Shown one piece after another: positions 8,087 to 17,309 of a stretch of 49,350 nucleotides of DNA. Within the stretch, counting starts at the first letter, position 1. Each line of letters begins with the position of its first letter. Both the position numbers and the translations under genes were made by a program. The notes under the pieces are model-generated. The model was not told the origin of the DNA. It made no database searches and worked only from the letters and a program-made list of their open reading frames with translations. Origin of the DNA: CAMLHP01 sp035712285 (GTDB lineage: Bacteria > Gemmatimonadota > Gemmatimonadetes > Gemmatimonadales > GWC2-71-9); NCBI GenBank assembly GCA_035712285.1, contig DASTBA010000076.1, positions 1 to 49,350 on the forward strand. Direction: 5' to 3'.

Positions 8087-9399
8087 TGGGCTACCCGCAT
8101 CCGAGCCACGCCGGCGAGACGGTCGTGCTCTCGAAATACTTCGGGGACGCCGGTGCCCGCACGGTGGACGGCTGGCAGCAGCGCGGCGGCTACGAGGGGC
8201 TGAAGAAGGCCCTCGGCATGACGCGCGAGGCCGTGATCGAGGAAGTGAAGGCGTCGGGGCTCCGTGGCCGCGGCGGGGCGGGCTTCCCGACCGGCATGAA
8301 GTGGAGCTTCATGCCCAAGGAGGACGGCAAGCCGCACTACCTGGTCTGCAACGCCGACGAATCGGAGCCGGGCACCTTCAAGGACCGCGAGATCATGCGG
8401 TGGACGCCGCACGCGCTCATCGAGGGCTGCGCCATCGGTGCCTACGCGATGCGGGCGGAGCGCTGCTACATCTACATCCGCGGCGAGTTCACCGAGCCGT
8501 GGGCCGTGATGTCGAAGGCGGTGGCCGAGGCATACGCGAAGGGCATCCTGGGCGCCAGCGCGATGGGCAGCGGCACCCGCATCGACATCACCCTGCATCG
8601 GGGTGCCGGCGCCTACATCTGCGGGGAAGAGACCGCGATGCTCAACTCGATCGAGGGCCGGCGCGGCAATCCCAGGATCAAGCCGCCGTTCCCGGCGGCC
8701 GCCGGCGTCTTCGGGCTCCCCACGACCGTGAACAACGTCGAGACGCTGACGGCGGTGCCGCACATCCTCACCCGCGGCGCCGCCTGGTACAAGGGCCTCT
8801 GCCTCGGAAATCCCAGGAGCACCGGCACCAAGCTGATCTCGGTCTGCGGCCATGTGCAGCGCCCCGGCAACTACGAGATCACCATGGGCACGCCGATGAA
8901 GACGCTGCTCTACGACATGTGCGGCGGCCTGCGGCCGGGCCGGACCCTCAAGGCCGTGATTCCCGGCGGTTCCTCCGTGCCGATCATGACGGCGGCCGAG
9001 GCCGAGAGCTGCATCATGGATTACGAGGGGGTCATCGAGAAGGGCTCGATGCTCGGCTCGGGCGGGATGATCGTGATGGACGACACCACCGACATCGTCT
9101 ATCAGGTCTGGCGGCTCGCCCGGTTCTATGCCCACGAGAGCTGCGCCCAGTGCACCCAGTGCCGTGAGGGCACCGCCTGGACCACCCGGATCCTCGGGAG
9201 GATGCTCGCGGGCGAGGGCAAGGAGTCGGATTTCGATCTGCTGCTGGACCTTTCGAAGAACATGACGGGAACCACGATCTGCGTGCTGAGCGACTCGTGC
9301 GCCGTGCCCATCATCAGCGGCATCCAGAAGTTCCGGGGCGAGTTCGAGGCCTACATCCGTCGCGAGCGCAAGCCGGCGCTGGCGCTCAGCCCCGCGTGA
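8086..9399 (+). CDS. nuoF: NADH-quinone oxidoreductase subunit F (NADH/FMN site)
   Basis: 437 residues. NuoF oxidises NADH through FMN and holds the [4Fe-4S] cluster N3. The glycine-rich FMN/NADH loop GLRGRGGAGFPTGMKW lies near residue 60, and a second motif, GAGAYICGEETAML, near 175-190. The cluster ligands are Cys353, Cys356 and Cys359 (SCAQCTQCREGT) plus Cys399 in TTICVLSD. The start ATG shares its first base with the nuoE stop. Confidence 0.97.
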   Translation: MGYPHPSHAGETVVLSKYFGDAGARTVDGWQQRGGYEGLKKALGMTREAVIEEVKASGLRGRGGAGFPTGMKWSFMPKEDGKPHYLVCNADESEPGTFKDREIMRWTPHALIEGCAIGAYAMRAERCYIYIRGEFTEPWAVMSKAVAEAYAKGILGASAMGSGTRIDITLHRGAGAYICGEETAMLNSIEGRRGNPRIKPPFPAAAGVFGLPTTVNNVETLTAVPHILTRGAAWYKGLCLGNPRSTGTKLISVCGHVQRPGNYEITMGTPMKTLLYDMCGGLRPGRTLKAVIPGGSSVPIMTAAEAESCIMDYEGVIEKGSMLGSGGMIVMDDTTDIVYQVWRLARFYAHESCAQCTQCREGTAWTTRILGRMLAGEGKESDFDLLLDLSKNMTGTTICVLSDSCAVPIISGIQKFRGEFEAYIRRERKPALALSPA

Positions 9400-9405
9400 G
9401 GTGAC

Positions 9406-10986
9406 ATGAGCCCGGACATGGTGACGGTCACGATTGACGGCATTGCCGTCTCGGTGCCCAAGGGGACCACGATCATCGAGGCCGCCAAGCAGGCCGGGGT
9501 GCTCGTGCCGCACTACTGCTATCACCCGTCGCTGCCATCGCCGGCGGTCTGCCGCATGTGCCTGGTGGAAGTCGAGAAGGCACCCAAGCTGATGCCGGCC
9601 TGCGTGACCCAGGTGGCCGACGGTCAGGTGGTGCACGTCCAGAGCGAGCGGGCGCTGGAACAGCGGACCGGTGTGCTCGAGTTCCTGCTGATCAACCATC
9701 CGCTCGACTGCCCGATCTGCGACCAGTCCGGCGAGTGTGAACTCCAGGACTACACCTTCCAGGAGGGCCGGCCCGCCACCCGGTTCAGCCCCGACTTTGC
9801 CAAGCGCTACAATCCGGTGGAGGACTTCGGGCCCGATATCATCTATGTGCCCAACCGCTGCATCCTGTGCACTCGCTGTGTCCGCTTCATGGACGACGTG
9901 GCGAAGGCGCCGGTGCTCAACGTGAGCGAGCGCGGCGACCGCGCCTTCATCGGCATCGACCAGTCCGAGCGGCTGGACCATCCCTGGTCGGGCAACGTGG
10001 TGGATCTCTGCCCGGTCGGCTCGCTGCTGTCGAAGGACTTCCTGCACAAGGCACGCGCCTGGGACCTGGACAAGACCGCCAGCATCTGTCCCGGCTGCAG
10101 CCAGGGGTGCAACATCACCATCGAGACGCGCGACGATGCGGTGGTGCGGCTCAAGCCCCGGCCCAACCTGGATGTCAACCGCCACTTCATGTGCGACCAC
10201 GGCCGGCTGGACTACCGCTGGATGAACCGGGGCGACCGGGTCGAGGCGCCGCTGGTGCGGAAGGGTGCCACGGTCGCGGCCGCGGACTGGGATCACGCCC
10301 TTGATGCGGCGGGGGACATCCTGCGCGCCGCCAGCGGGCCGGTCGTGATTCTCGCCTCCGGCCGGGCCTCCGTGGAGTCGCTCGGCCTGGTGCGGCAGCT
10401 GGTGGAGCGTCAGCCGGTGACCGCGGCGGTCAAGGTTCCGCTGGGTGATGAAGCGCCGCTGGCCGGCATCCCGAACCTGGCGCTCCGGCGCGAGCGAGTG
10501 CCGAATCTCGATGGCGCGCGGCTCGTGGGGTACACCGCCTCGTGGCAGGAGGCGCTGGATGCGGTCCCGGGTGCCGCGGTGGTCCTGGTGCTGGATGCCG
10601 AGCTGTCCGACGCGGAGGCCGCGGACCTGCGGCGTGCGAAGGGCAAGATCGTGGCGCTCGCCACCGTTTCGGCGGACTGGCACGCCGATGCGGCGGTGGT
10701 GCTCCCGGTGACCACGATGGCCGAGGAGAATGGGGTCTACGTCAACCGGGACCAGCGGGCCCAGCGCTACCAGCAGGCCAAGGCGCCGCCGGCGATGGCG
10801 CGGCCGGCCTGGTGGGTGGCGGGCGAGATCCTGGCCGGACCGGGGCCCGATGCCTCGGCGCCGGCGTCCGCCGCCGAAGCGTTCCTGATGGTGGCGCGGA
10901 CCTGCCTGGCATTCGATGGACTGTCGCATGACAGCCTGGGGTGGAGCGGCCAGCCGGTCCAGGCCGCGGCGGGAGTGGGCGCATGA
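9406..10986 (+). CDS. nuoG: NADH-quinone oxidoreductase subunit G, short form with N7 motif
   Basis: 526 residues, much shorter than the 780-910 of well-studied NuoG. Visible cluster sites are: N1b (Cys38, 49, 52, 66), N5 (His98, Cys102, 105, 111), N4 (Cys152, 155, 158, 202) and an intact N7 site, CX2CX3CX27C (Cys228, 231, 235, 263). The molybdopterin-oxidoreductase-like part after residue 280 is reduced to about 245 residues, ending with an EENGVYVNRDQRAQRY block typical of the remnant Mo domain. The frame is continuous to the nuoH overlap, so this looks like a natural short form rather than a frameshift. Six bases separate it from nuoF. Confidence 0.95.
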   Translation: MSPDMVTVTIDGIAVSVPKGTTIIEAAKQAGVLVPHYCYHPSLPSPAVCRMCLVEVEKAPKLMPACVTQVADGQVVHVQSERALEQRTGVLEFLLINHPLDCPICDQSGECELQDYTFQEGRPATRFSPDFAKRYNPVEDFGPDIIYVPNRCILCTRCVRFMDDVAKAPVLNVSERGDRAFIGIDQSERLDHPWSGNVVDLCPVGSLLSKDFLHKARAWDLDKTASICPGCSQGCNITIETRDDAVVRLKPRPNLDVNRHFMCDHGRLDYRWMNRGDRVEAPLVRKGATVAAADWDHALDAAGDILRAASGPVVILASGRASVESLGLVRQLVERQPVTAAVKVPLGDEAPLAGIPNLALRRERVPNLDGARLVGYTASWQEALDAVPGAAVVLVLDAELSDAEAADLRRAKGKIVALATVSADWHADAAVVLPVTTMAEENGVYVNRDQRAQRYQQAKAPPAMARPAWWVAGEILAGPGPDASAPASAAEAFLMVARTCLAFDGLSHDSLGWSGQPVQAAAGVGA

Positions 10987-12341
10987 CGCCGGAAATGAAG
11001 GGCTTCCTGCTGCTCACCATCATCAAGCTGATCGCGGTGTTCACCGTAGTGATGGTGGGCGTTGCGATGCTCACGCTGATGGAACGGAAGGTCTGCGCCT
11101 GGATGCAGAACCGGCGCGGGCCCAACCGGGTGGGCTGGGCCGGCCTGCTGCAGCCGGCGGCGGACGGCCTCAAGAACATCCTCAAGGAAGAGACCCTGCC
11201 GGCGCAGGCGAGCCGCGGGCTCTTCCTGCTGGCGCCGGCCATGTCCTTCATCCCGGCGCTGATGCTGAGTGCGGTGATTCCCTTCGCGGCGCCGCTCAAT
11301 CTCGACTTCGATGACTTGGGGGCCGCCCTTGCCGGGGTGCAGGTGCATGTCCCCGTCCTCGGTGCGATCGTGCACGCGGTGCTGTCGGCCCTGGGCTGGT
11401 TGGTACAGGCGGTTCTTGGAACGGTGGCATACCATGGCGCCATGCCGATGGTGGTCGCCGACGTCCCGATCGGATTCCTGTTCGTCCTCGCCATCAGCTC
11501 GATGGGGATCTACGGCATCGCGCTGGCCGGCTGGTCCTCCAACAGCAAGTACAGCCTGCTGGGCGGGCTCCGCGCCAGCGCGCAGATGGTCTCCTACGAA
11601 GTGGCGATGGGCATGAGCCTGATTCCGGTGCTCCTGCTCGCCGGCAACGTGTCGTTCTCGGCGATCATCGCGGCCCAGCACACCCTCTGGTTCGTGCTGC
11701 CGCTCTTCGTCTCGTTCTTCATCTTCCTGGTCTCCGGGTTCGCGGAAACGAACCGCCTGCCGTTCGACCTGCCGGAGGCGGAGTCGGAACTGATCGCCGG
11801 GTACCACACCGAATACAGCGCGATGAAGTTCTCGATGTTCTTCATCGCCGAGTATTCCAATGTGGTCACCGTGAGCGCCATGGTGGCGACGCTGTTCTTC
11901 GGCGGCTGGGACATTCCCTTCACCCACTGGGACGAGTCCGGCACCTGGCTCGCCGTGCTGGCGAGCGGCGGGTTCTTCTTCATCAAGACCTTCTTCTGGA
12001 TCTTCTTCGTGATGTGGATCCGCTGGACCCTGCCGCGGTTCCGGTATGACCAGTTGATGGCCCTGGGATGGAAGGTGCTGCTGCCGATCGCGCTGGCGTA
12101 CATCATGGTCACGGCGGTCGCGCTCTGGGTGCTCGACTCGGTACTGCACGTGCCCAGCGAGCTGGTCCGGATGGGGGCGCTCACGGTGCTGAACCTGGCG
12201 CTCGGCGTCTGGCTGTTCCGGATCCTCGATCGCGGCGCGATCGTCTCCGGGTCCGAATCACGGCGCCGGCGGCTCGAGGCCCGCCGCGCGGCGGAGGGTG
12301 CAACCCTGGTCGGGGGCGACGGCGCCCCGGTGGCGGGCTGA
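10983..12341 (+). CDS. nuoH: NADH-quinone oxidoreductase subunit H with an inserted segment
   Basis: 452 residues from ATG 10983 (ATGA overlap with nuoG); most NuoH proteins have 320-370. NuoH is the membrane subunit lining the quinone channel. Conserved landmarks are ERKVCAWMQNRRGPNRVG, LQPAADGLKNILKEE and the acidic loop ETNRLPFDLPEAESELIAGYHTEYS (in part). Two things are odd. About 50 extra residues (102-156) sit between the VIPF end of helix 2 and VVADVPIGFLF, including a hydrophobic stretch (about 125-146). There is also a charged, Arg-rich soluble tail of about 35 residues at the C terminus. Confidence 0.95.
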   Translation: MTPEMKGFLLLTIIKLIAVFTVVMVGVAMLTLMERKVCAWMQNRRGPNRVGWAGLLQPAADGLKNILKEETLPAQASRGLFLLAPAMSFIPALMLSAVIPFAAPLNLDFDDLGAALAGVQVHVPVLGAIVHAVLSALGWLVQAVLGTVAYHGAMPMVVADVPIGFLFVLAISSMGIYGIALAGWSSNSKYSLLGGLRASAQMVSYEVAMGMSLIPVLLLAGNVSFSAIIAAQHTLWFVLPLFVSFFIFLVSGFAETNRLPFDLPEAESELIAGYHTEYSAMKFSMFFIAEYSNVVTVSAMVATLFFGGWDIPFTHWDESGTWLAVLASGGFFFIKTFFWIFFVMWIRWTLPRFRYDQLMALGWKVLLPIALAYIMVTAVALWVLDSVLHVPSELVRMGALTVLNLALGVWLFRILDRGAIVSGSESRRRRLEARRAAEGATLVGGDGAPVAG

Positions 12342-12859
12342 TGGCAATCGGCGTCAAGGTCATGAAGCGCCCGGAGCGCGAGGTCAGCTACGTCCGGGCC
12401 ACCCTCAAGGGGCTGCGCCTCACCTTCAAGCACATGTTCGAGACGAAGGTGACGATGCAGTATCCGGAGGAAAAGGCGACCCGGGACGAGCGCGGCGCCT
12501 GGGCGCTCTCGGCCCGCTGGCGCGGCACCCACCGGATGCTCACCGACGAGCAGGGGCGCTCCAAGTGCGTGGCCTGCGGCCTCTGCCCGCAGATCTGCCC
12601 GGCGAACTGCATCAAGCTCGTCCCCGGCGAGGACGAGCACGGCAACCGGTACCCGCTCATCTACGAGATCGACGAATTCCGCTGCGTCTTCTGCGGCTAC
12701 TGCCAGGAAGTCTGCCCGGAAGAGGCGATTCACGTCGGCCAGCACTACGAGAACTCGGAGTACAGCCGCGGGCGCTTCGTCTACGACCTCGAACGCCTCC
12801 ACGCGCAGACCCATGCCGTGTCCACCCTGTGGGATCCCACCGACCCCCGGGGCGAATGA
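12341..12859 (+). CDS. nuoI: NADH-quinone oxidoreductase subunit I (N6a/N6b)
   Basis: 172 residues, a two-[4Fe-4S] ferredoxin subunit (N6a and N6b) linking NuoG to NuoB. The ligands are Cys76, 79, 82, 86 (CVACGLCPQIC) and Cys115, 118, 121, 125 (CVFCGYCQEVC). The ATG at 12341 overlaps the nuoH stop by one base. The frame is open far upstream, but those residues are shadow of nuoH. Confidence 0.96.
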   Translation: MAIGVKVMKRPEREVSYVRATLKGLRLTFKHMFETKVTMQYPEEKATRDERGAWALSARWRGTHRMLTDEQGRSKCVACGLCPQICPANCIKLVPGEDEHGNRYPLIYEIDEFRCVFCGYCQEVCPEEAIHVGQHYENSEYSRGRFVYDLERLHAQTHAVSTLWDPTDPRGE

Positions 12860-13410
12860 TGGCGACCTTCGTCTTCTACCTCTTTGCCGTGGCCGCGGTG
12901 CTTGGCGCCGTGCTCTGCGTACTGCAGCGGAGCGCCGTGGTCTCCGCGATGTGGCTCGCGTCCACCATGTTCTCGCTGGCCGGGCTCTTCGTGCTGCTGC
13001 ACGCCGAACTGCTCGGGATTCTGCAGATTCTGGTGTATGTGGGCGCGGTACTCGTGCTCTTCCTGTTCGTGGTGATGCTGCTCAACCTGGACCGGGACAC
13101 CGGTGACCTGCGGGGGCCCGCCGGCATCGCGTCCGCCGTGACGATCGGCGGCCTGCTCCTGGTCGAGCTGATCTCCCTCTGGCGCTACACGCCCGGGCGT
13201 CTCGCGGGCGAGGTGGCACAGGCGCCCGGGGCGATGGCCGCCGCCTTCCCGGCCGGCGCTGCGGCGCGGGAGGCGGTGGCGCACCAGGGCGTGGTCGGCG
13301 CCATCGCCCAGCCGATGTTCCAGGCCTACCTCGTGCCGTTCGAGATCACCTCCATCCTGCTGCTTACCGCCCTGGTCGGGGCGGTGGTGCTGGCCAAGCG
13401 GAGGATCTGA
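12856..13410 (+). CDS. nuoJ: NADH-quinone oxidoreductase subunit J
   Basis: 184 residues, a five-helix membrane subunit next to NuoK. Helix 3, with VYVGAVLVLFLFVVMLLNLD, carries the pi-bulge region typical of NuoJ. Two adjacent in-frame ATGs (12856 and 12859) are possible; the first overlaps the nuoI stop by 4 bases and is preferred. A loop of about 45 mostly polar and Ala/Gly residues separates helices 4 and 5. Confidence 0.93.
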   Translation: MMATFVFYLFAVAAVLGAVLCVLQRSAVVSAMWLASTMFSLAGLFVLLHAELLGILQILVYVGAVLVLFLFVVMLLNLDRDTGDLRGPAGIASAVTIGGLLLVELISLWRYTPGRLAGEVAQAPGAMAAAFPAGAAAREAVAHQGVVGAIAQPMFQAYLVPFEITSILLLTALVGAVVLAKRRI

Positions 13411-13718
13411 TGACGGACCCGATGTTCATCGGCCAGTCGCTGGCCCTGAGCGCGATCCTGTTCACCATCGGCGTGACCGGCGTGCTGCTGCGCCGGAACG
13501 CCATCGTGCTGTTCATGTGCATCGAGATCATGCTGAACGCCGTGAACCTGGCGTTCATCGCCCTCGCCCAGCTGCACGGCGTCGCGGGGCAGGTCATGGT
13601 CTTCTTCGTCATGACGGTCGCCGCCGCCGAGGCGGCCGTGGGGCTCGCCATCATCCTGGCCATCTTCCGCCACAAGCAGTCGGTGGACCTCAAGAACATC
13701 AACCTGCTCAAGGGCTGA
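13410..13718 (+). CDS. nuoK: NADH-quinone oxidoreductase subunit K
   Basis: 102 residues, exactly the family length, with three membrane helices. Conserved acidic residues used in proton transfer are seen in MCIEIMLNAVNL and TVAAAEAAVGLAI. One-base overlaps join it to nuoJ and nuoL. Confidence 0.96.
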   Translation: MTDPMFIGQSLALSAILFTIGVTGVLLRRNAIVLFMCIEIMLNAVNLAFIALAQLHGVAGQVMVFFVMTVAAAEAAVGLAIILAIFRHKQSVDLKNINLLKG

Positions 13719-15751
13719 TGACGCTTTCCCTCTTCGCGCCGGAGACGGCGACGGCCGGCCCGGGCGGTGCCATCGGCTGGCTCTGGCTCACCATCGCGCT
13801 GCCGATGGCCGGCTTCCTGGTGAACGGCGCCATCGCCCTCCGCCGCCCGGCCGCCAAGGGGGCCGTGACGTTCGTGGGCCCCGCCGTGCTGATCGCGGCG
13901 TTCGCCGTCGCGGTCGCCGCGTTTGTCCAGCTGAACGGCCTCCACGCGGAAGCGCCCATCGTGCAGCGACTCTGGTCCTGGATGCCGGTGGGGCGGTTCC
14001 AGATCGACTTCGCGCTGCAGTACGACCAGCTCTCCGCCATCATGCTGCTGGTGGTGACCGGCGTCGGGAGCCTGATCCACGTCTTCAGCATCGGGTACAT
14101 GAAGAGCGACCCGGGCTATGCCCGGTTCTTCTCGTACCTGAACCTGTTCGTGGCCTGCATGCTGGTGCTGGTGCTGGGCGCGAACTATCCGGTGCTCTTC
14201 ATCGGGTGGGAAGGGGTGGGGCTCTGCTCCTACCTGCTGATCGGCTTCTGGTTCAGCGACAAGGCCAATGCCGATGCCGGCCTGAAGGCCTTCATCGTGA
14301 ACCGGATCGGCGATTTCGGCTTCCTGGTGGCCATGTTCATGCTCTGGCGCGCCGCCGGCACGCTGGACTTCACCGCGGTCACCGCCTGGGCCGGCGCGCA
14401 CCCCGAGCTCGCCGGCTCGGGGGTCATCACGGCGATCGCCCTCTTCATGTTCCTGGGCTGCGTCGGCAAGTCGGCGCAGATCCCGCTCTACACCTGGCTG
14501 CCGGATGCCATGGCGGGCCCGACCCCGGTCTCGGCGCTGATCCATGCGGCCACCATGGTCACGGCCGGCGTCTATCTCGTGGCACGAAGCAACGTGATCT
14601 TCGCCATGAGCCCCGTGGCGAGCACGGTGGTGGCCGGCATCGGCGCGATCACCGCCCTGTTCGCGGCGACGATCGGCCTCCGCCAGTACGACATCAAGAA
14701 GGTGCTGGCCTACTCCACCGTATCCCAGCTCGGCTACATGTTCGTGGGCGTCGGCACCGGGGCGTACGTGGCCGGCATCTTCCACCTGATGACCCACGCC
14801 TTCTTCAAGGCGCTGCTGTTCCTGGGTTCGGGCAGCATCATCCACGCCATGCACCATGCCTACCATGCGACCCACTCCCATGCCGATGCCCAGGACATGC
14901 GGAACATGGGCGGCTTGCGGACGTACATGCCGGCCACCTGGTGGCTCATGCTGGTGGCCACCCTTGCCATCGCCGGCATTCCGCCGTTCTCGGGTTTCTT
15001 CTCGAAGGACGAGATCCTGGCGATGGCCTTCGTGCGGGGCGGGGCGGACCCGCTCTACTACCTGTTCTATGGCCTGGGCCTCGCTGCCGCGCTGCTGACC
15101 GCGATCTACATGGCCCGCCTCCTTGCCATGACCTTCCTCGGCGAGAACCGCACCGGTGCCGAGGAGCAGAAGCACCTGCATGAGGCCCCGGCGGTCATGA
15201 CGTGGCCGCTGATCGTGCTCGGGGTGCTCGCCGCCATCGGCGGGGTCATCAACCTGCCGCACCTCGTGGGCGGGCATTCCTGGCTGGAGCACTGGCTGGA
15301 GCCGGTGCTGGCGCCGGGCCTTGCCACGCCCTTCAATCAGGGGCTGCACGCGCCGGAAGGCAGCACCGAATACCTGCTGGTGGGGATCGCGGTGCTGATC
15401 GGCGTGATCGGCCTGGTCATCGGCTTCCGCGCCACCCTGGCGCGGCCGATTCCGCATCCGGAAGATGCGCCGGCGGAGCGCGGGTTCAGCCGGGTGCTCT
15501 TCAACAAGTACTGGGTGGACGAGCTGTATGACCGGCTCGTCGTCCGCCCGTTCCTCTGGCTTTCCCGCGTGGTGCTGTGGAAGGTGACCGACAAGGGCCT
15601 CATCGACGGCGCCGCGGTCAACGGCTCCGCCTGGATCGCGCGCAGCGTGCTGGGGCGCGCCGGCAGCCTCCTGCAGTCAGGCCAGGTGGGCCTCTACCTG
15701 ATCTTCTTCCTGGTGGGCGCGCTCTGGATCCTGCGCGTCATGGTCTGGTGA
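13718..15751 (+). CDS. nuoL: NADH-quinone oxidoreductase subunit L (antiporter-like)
   Basis: 677 residues, the distal antiporter-like proton pump with a long C-terminal lateral helix. Diagnostic blocks are GWEGVGLCSYLLIGFWF, KSAQIPLYTWLPDAMAGPTP, ALIHAATMVTAGVYLVAR and YSTVSQLGYMF. A His-rich run (HAMHHAYHATHSHADAQD) follows helix 10. Length and order (K-L-M-N) are normal. Start ATG 13718 overlaps the nuoK stop by one base; only 7 bases separate it from nuoM. Confidence 0.97.
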   Translation: MTLSLFAPETATAGPGGAIGWLWLTIALPMAGFLVNGAIALRRPAAKGAVTFVGPAVLIAAFAVAVAAFVQLNGLHAEAPIVQRLWSWMPVGRFQIDFALQYDQLSAIMLLVVTGVGSLIHVFSIGYMKSDPGYARFFSYLNLFVACMLVLVLGANYPVLFIGWEGVGLCSYLLIGFWFSDKANADAGLKAFIVNRIGDFGFLVAMFMLWRAAGTLDFTAVTAWAGAHPELAGSGVITAIALFMFLGCVGKSAQIPLYTWLPDAMAGPTPVSALIHAATMVTAGVYLVARSNVIFAMSPVASTVVAGIGAITALFAATIGLRQYDIKKVLAYSTVSQLGYMFVGVGTGAYVAGIFHLMTHAFFKALLFLGSGSIIHAMHHAYHATHSHADAQDMRNMGGLRTYMPATWWLMLVATLAIAGIPPFSGFFSKDEILAMAFVRGGADPLYYLFYGLGLAAALLTAIYMARLLAMTFLGENRTGAEEQKHLHEAPAVMTWPLIVLGVLAAIGGVINLPHLVGGHSWLEHWLEPVLAPGLATPFNQGLHAPEGSTEYLLVGIAVLIGVIGLVIGFRATLARPIPHPEDAPAERGFSRVLFNKYWVDELYDRLVVRPFLWLSRVVLWKVTDKGLIDGAAVNGSAWIARSVLGRAGSLLQSGQVGLYLIFFLVGALWILRVMVW

Positions 15752-15758
15752 GCCGCGC

Positions 15759-17309
15759 ATGAACGCCTTCCTCGATTCGATCGGCTACGCCCACTGGATC
15801 CTGCACGTCCTGGTGCTGCTGCCCCTGGCCGGGATCCCGTTCATCCTGCTGGCCCCGGAGCGGGCCGCCAAGCAGATCGCCTTCGTGGTGTCGCTGGTGG
15901 AGTTCGTGCTCTCCGCGGGGCTCTGGTGGCACTTCGACCCCGGCGCCGGGATGCAATACGCATCGTCCTTCCCGTGGATGCCGCGCTGGGGCATCAGCTA
16001 TTCGGTGGGACTGGACGGCATCAGCCTGGTGATGGTGCTGCTCACCACCATGCTGGGCCCGTTGACGGTATTGGGCAGCTACCAGTACATCACCAGGCGG
16101 GAACGCGCCTTCTACGCGCTGATGCTGGCGCTCATCACCGCACTGGTCGGCAGCTTCATCGCGCTGGACCTGTTCGTCTTCTACGTCTTCTTCGAGCTCA
16201 TGCTGATCCCGATGTACTTCCTGATCGGGATCTGGGGCGGCAAGACCCGCCTCTACGCGGCCATCAAGTTCTTCGTCTACACCTTCCTCGGCTCGCTGCT
16301 CATGCTGGTGGCGATCGTCGTGCTGGCCTGGAAGGTCCAGGCGGCGACCGGCACCCTGTCGTTCTCGTACGACCACCTGCTCGGCAACGCCCGGGCCGCC
16401 GGGCGGGCCGCACCGTGGCTGTTCGGCGCCTTCGCGCTCGCGTTTGCCATCAAGGTGCCGGTCTTTCCGTTCCACACCTGGCTGCCGGATGCGCACACCG
16501 AGGCGCCCACGGCCGGCAGCGTGATGCTGGCGAGTATCATGCTGAAGATCGGGACCTACGGCTTCCTGCGGTTCGCGGTGCCGTTCTTCCCGTCGGTGGC
16601 GCTGAGCCCGGCGGTCACGTCGCTCGTGGTCGTGCTCGCGGTGATCGGCATCATCTACGGCGCCCTGCTGGCCATGGTCCAGCCCGACTTCAAGCGGCTG
16701 GTGGCCTACAGCTCGGTGAGCCACCTCGGGTTCGTGATGCTGGGCATCTGGGGGCTCACCCTCCAGAGCGTGCAGGGCGCGCTCGTGGTGATGGTCGCCC
16801 ACGGGTTCTCCACCGGCGCACTCTTCTTCCTGGCCGGCATGATGTACGAGCGGCGCCACAGCCGGCTGATCGCCGACTTCGGCGGGATCGCCCGGGTGGC
16901 ACCGCTGCTGAGCCTCGTGCTCACCCTGGTGACCTTCTCGTCCATCGGCCTTCCGGGACTCAACGGCTTCGTCGGCGAGTTCCTGGTCCTGCTCGGCACC
17001 TTCAGCGCCCATCCATGGGCCGTGGGCATCGCGACTGCGGTGGTGATCTTCGCCGCGTGCTACCTGCTGTGGGCCATTCAGCGGCTCATCTACGGCAAGC
17101 TGGACAAGCCCGAGAACGAGTCGATGCGCGACCTTTCGCCGCGGGAGCTGGTGGTGCTGGTGCCGCTGGTGATCGGCATCGTCTGGCTGGGATTGTTCCC
17201 GGGACCGATGCTCCGGCGCATGGAGCCGGCGGCCCGGCAGTTCCTCGAGTACGCGCAGCCGGCGCGCGCCAGCGCCGCGCTCCCCGCCGGGGTGGAGGTG
17301 CGGCCATGA
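15759..17309 (+). CDS. nuoM: NADH-quinone oxidoreductase subunit M (antiporter-like)
   Basis: 516 residues, the second antiporter-like proton-pumping membrane subunit. Typical features are the early SVGLDGISLVMVLL block, FVFYVFFELMLIPMYFLIG (with the key Glu), KVPVFPFHTWLPDAHTEAPT and YSSVSHLGFVMLG. About 14 membrane helices are expected. The stop overlaps nuoN by 4 bases. Confidence 0.97.
   Translation: MNAFLDSIGYAHWILHVLVLLPLAGIPFILLAPERAAKQIAFVVSLVEFVLSAGLWWHFDPGAGMQYASSFPWMPRWGISYSVGLDGISLVMVLLTTMLGPLTVLGSYQYITRRERAFYALMLALITALVGSFIALDLFVFYVFFELMLIPMYFLIGIWGGKTRLYAAIKFFVYTFLGSLLMLVAIVVLAWKVQAATGTLSFSYDHLLGNARAAGRAAPWLFGAFALAFAIKVPVFPFHTWLPDAHTEAPTAGSVMLASIMLKIGTYGFLRFAVPFFPSVALSPAVTSLVVVLAVIGIIYGALLAMVQPDFKRLVAYSSVSHLGFVMLGIWGLTLQSVQGALVVMVAHGFSTGALFFLAGMMYERRHSRLIADFGGIARVAPLLSLVLTLVTFSSIGLPGLNGFVGEFLVLLGTFSAHPWAVGIATAVVIFAACYLLWAIQRLIYGKLDKPENESMRDLSPRELVVLVPLVIGIVWLGLFPGPMLRRMEPAARQFLEYAQPARASAALPAGVEVRP

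Noticed and set aside
7807..10929. A 1040-codon minus-strand open frame opposite nuoE, nuoF and nuoG
   Set aside because: It has the same composition artefact; the opposite strand carries intact cluster-binding motifs in the right order.
9406..10986. Frameshift as the reason for short nuoG
   Set aside because: The frame runs cleanly to the nuoH overlap with consistent codon use, and no Mo-domain remnant is seen in other frames downstream.
12298..12858. Long N-terminal extension of nuoJ (and similar extensions for nuoB, nuoI, nuoL, nuoN, mqnA, ispF)
   Set aside because: The upstream open frame lies inside the preceding gene in another frame and lacks family similarity; the overlapping ATG/GTG starts give standard lengths.
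13364..15457. A 697-codon minus-strand frame opposite nuoK and nuoL
   Set aside because: It is rich in His, Asp, Arg and Gln, the typical reverse reading of hydrophobic membrane-protein codons; no domain is recognised.
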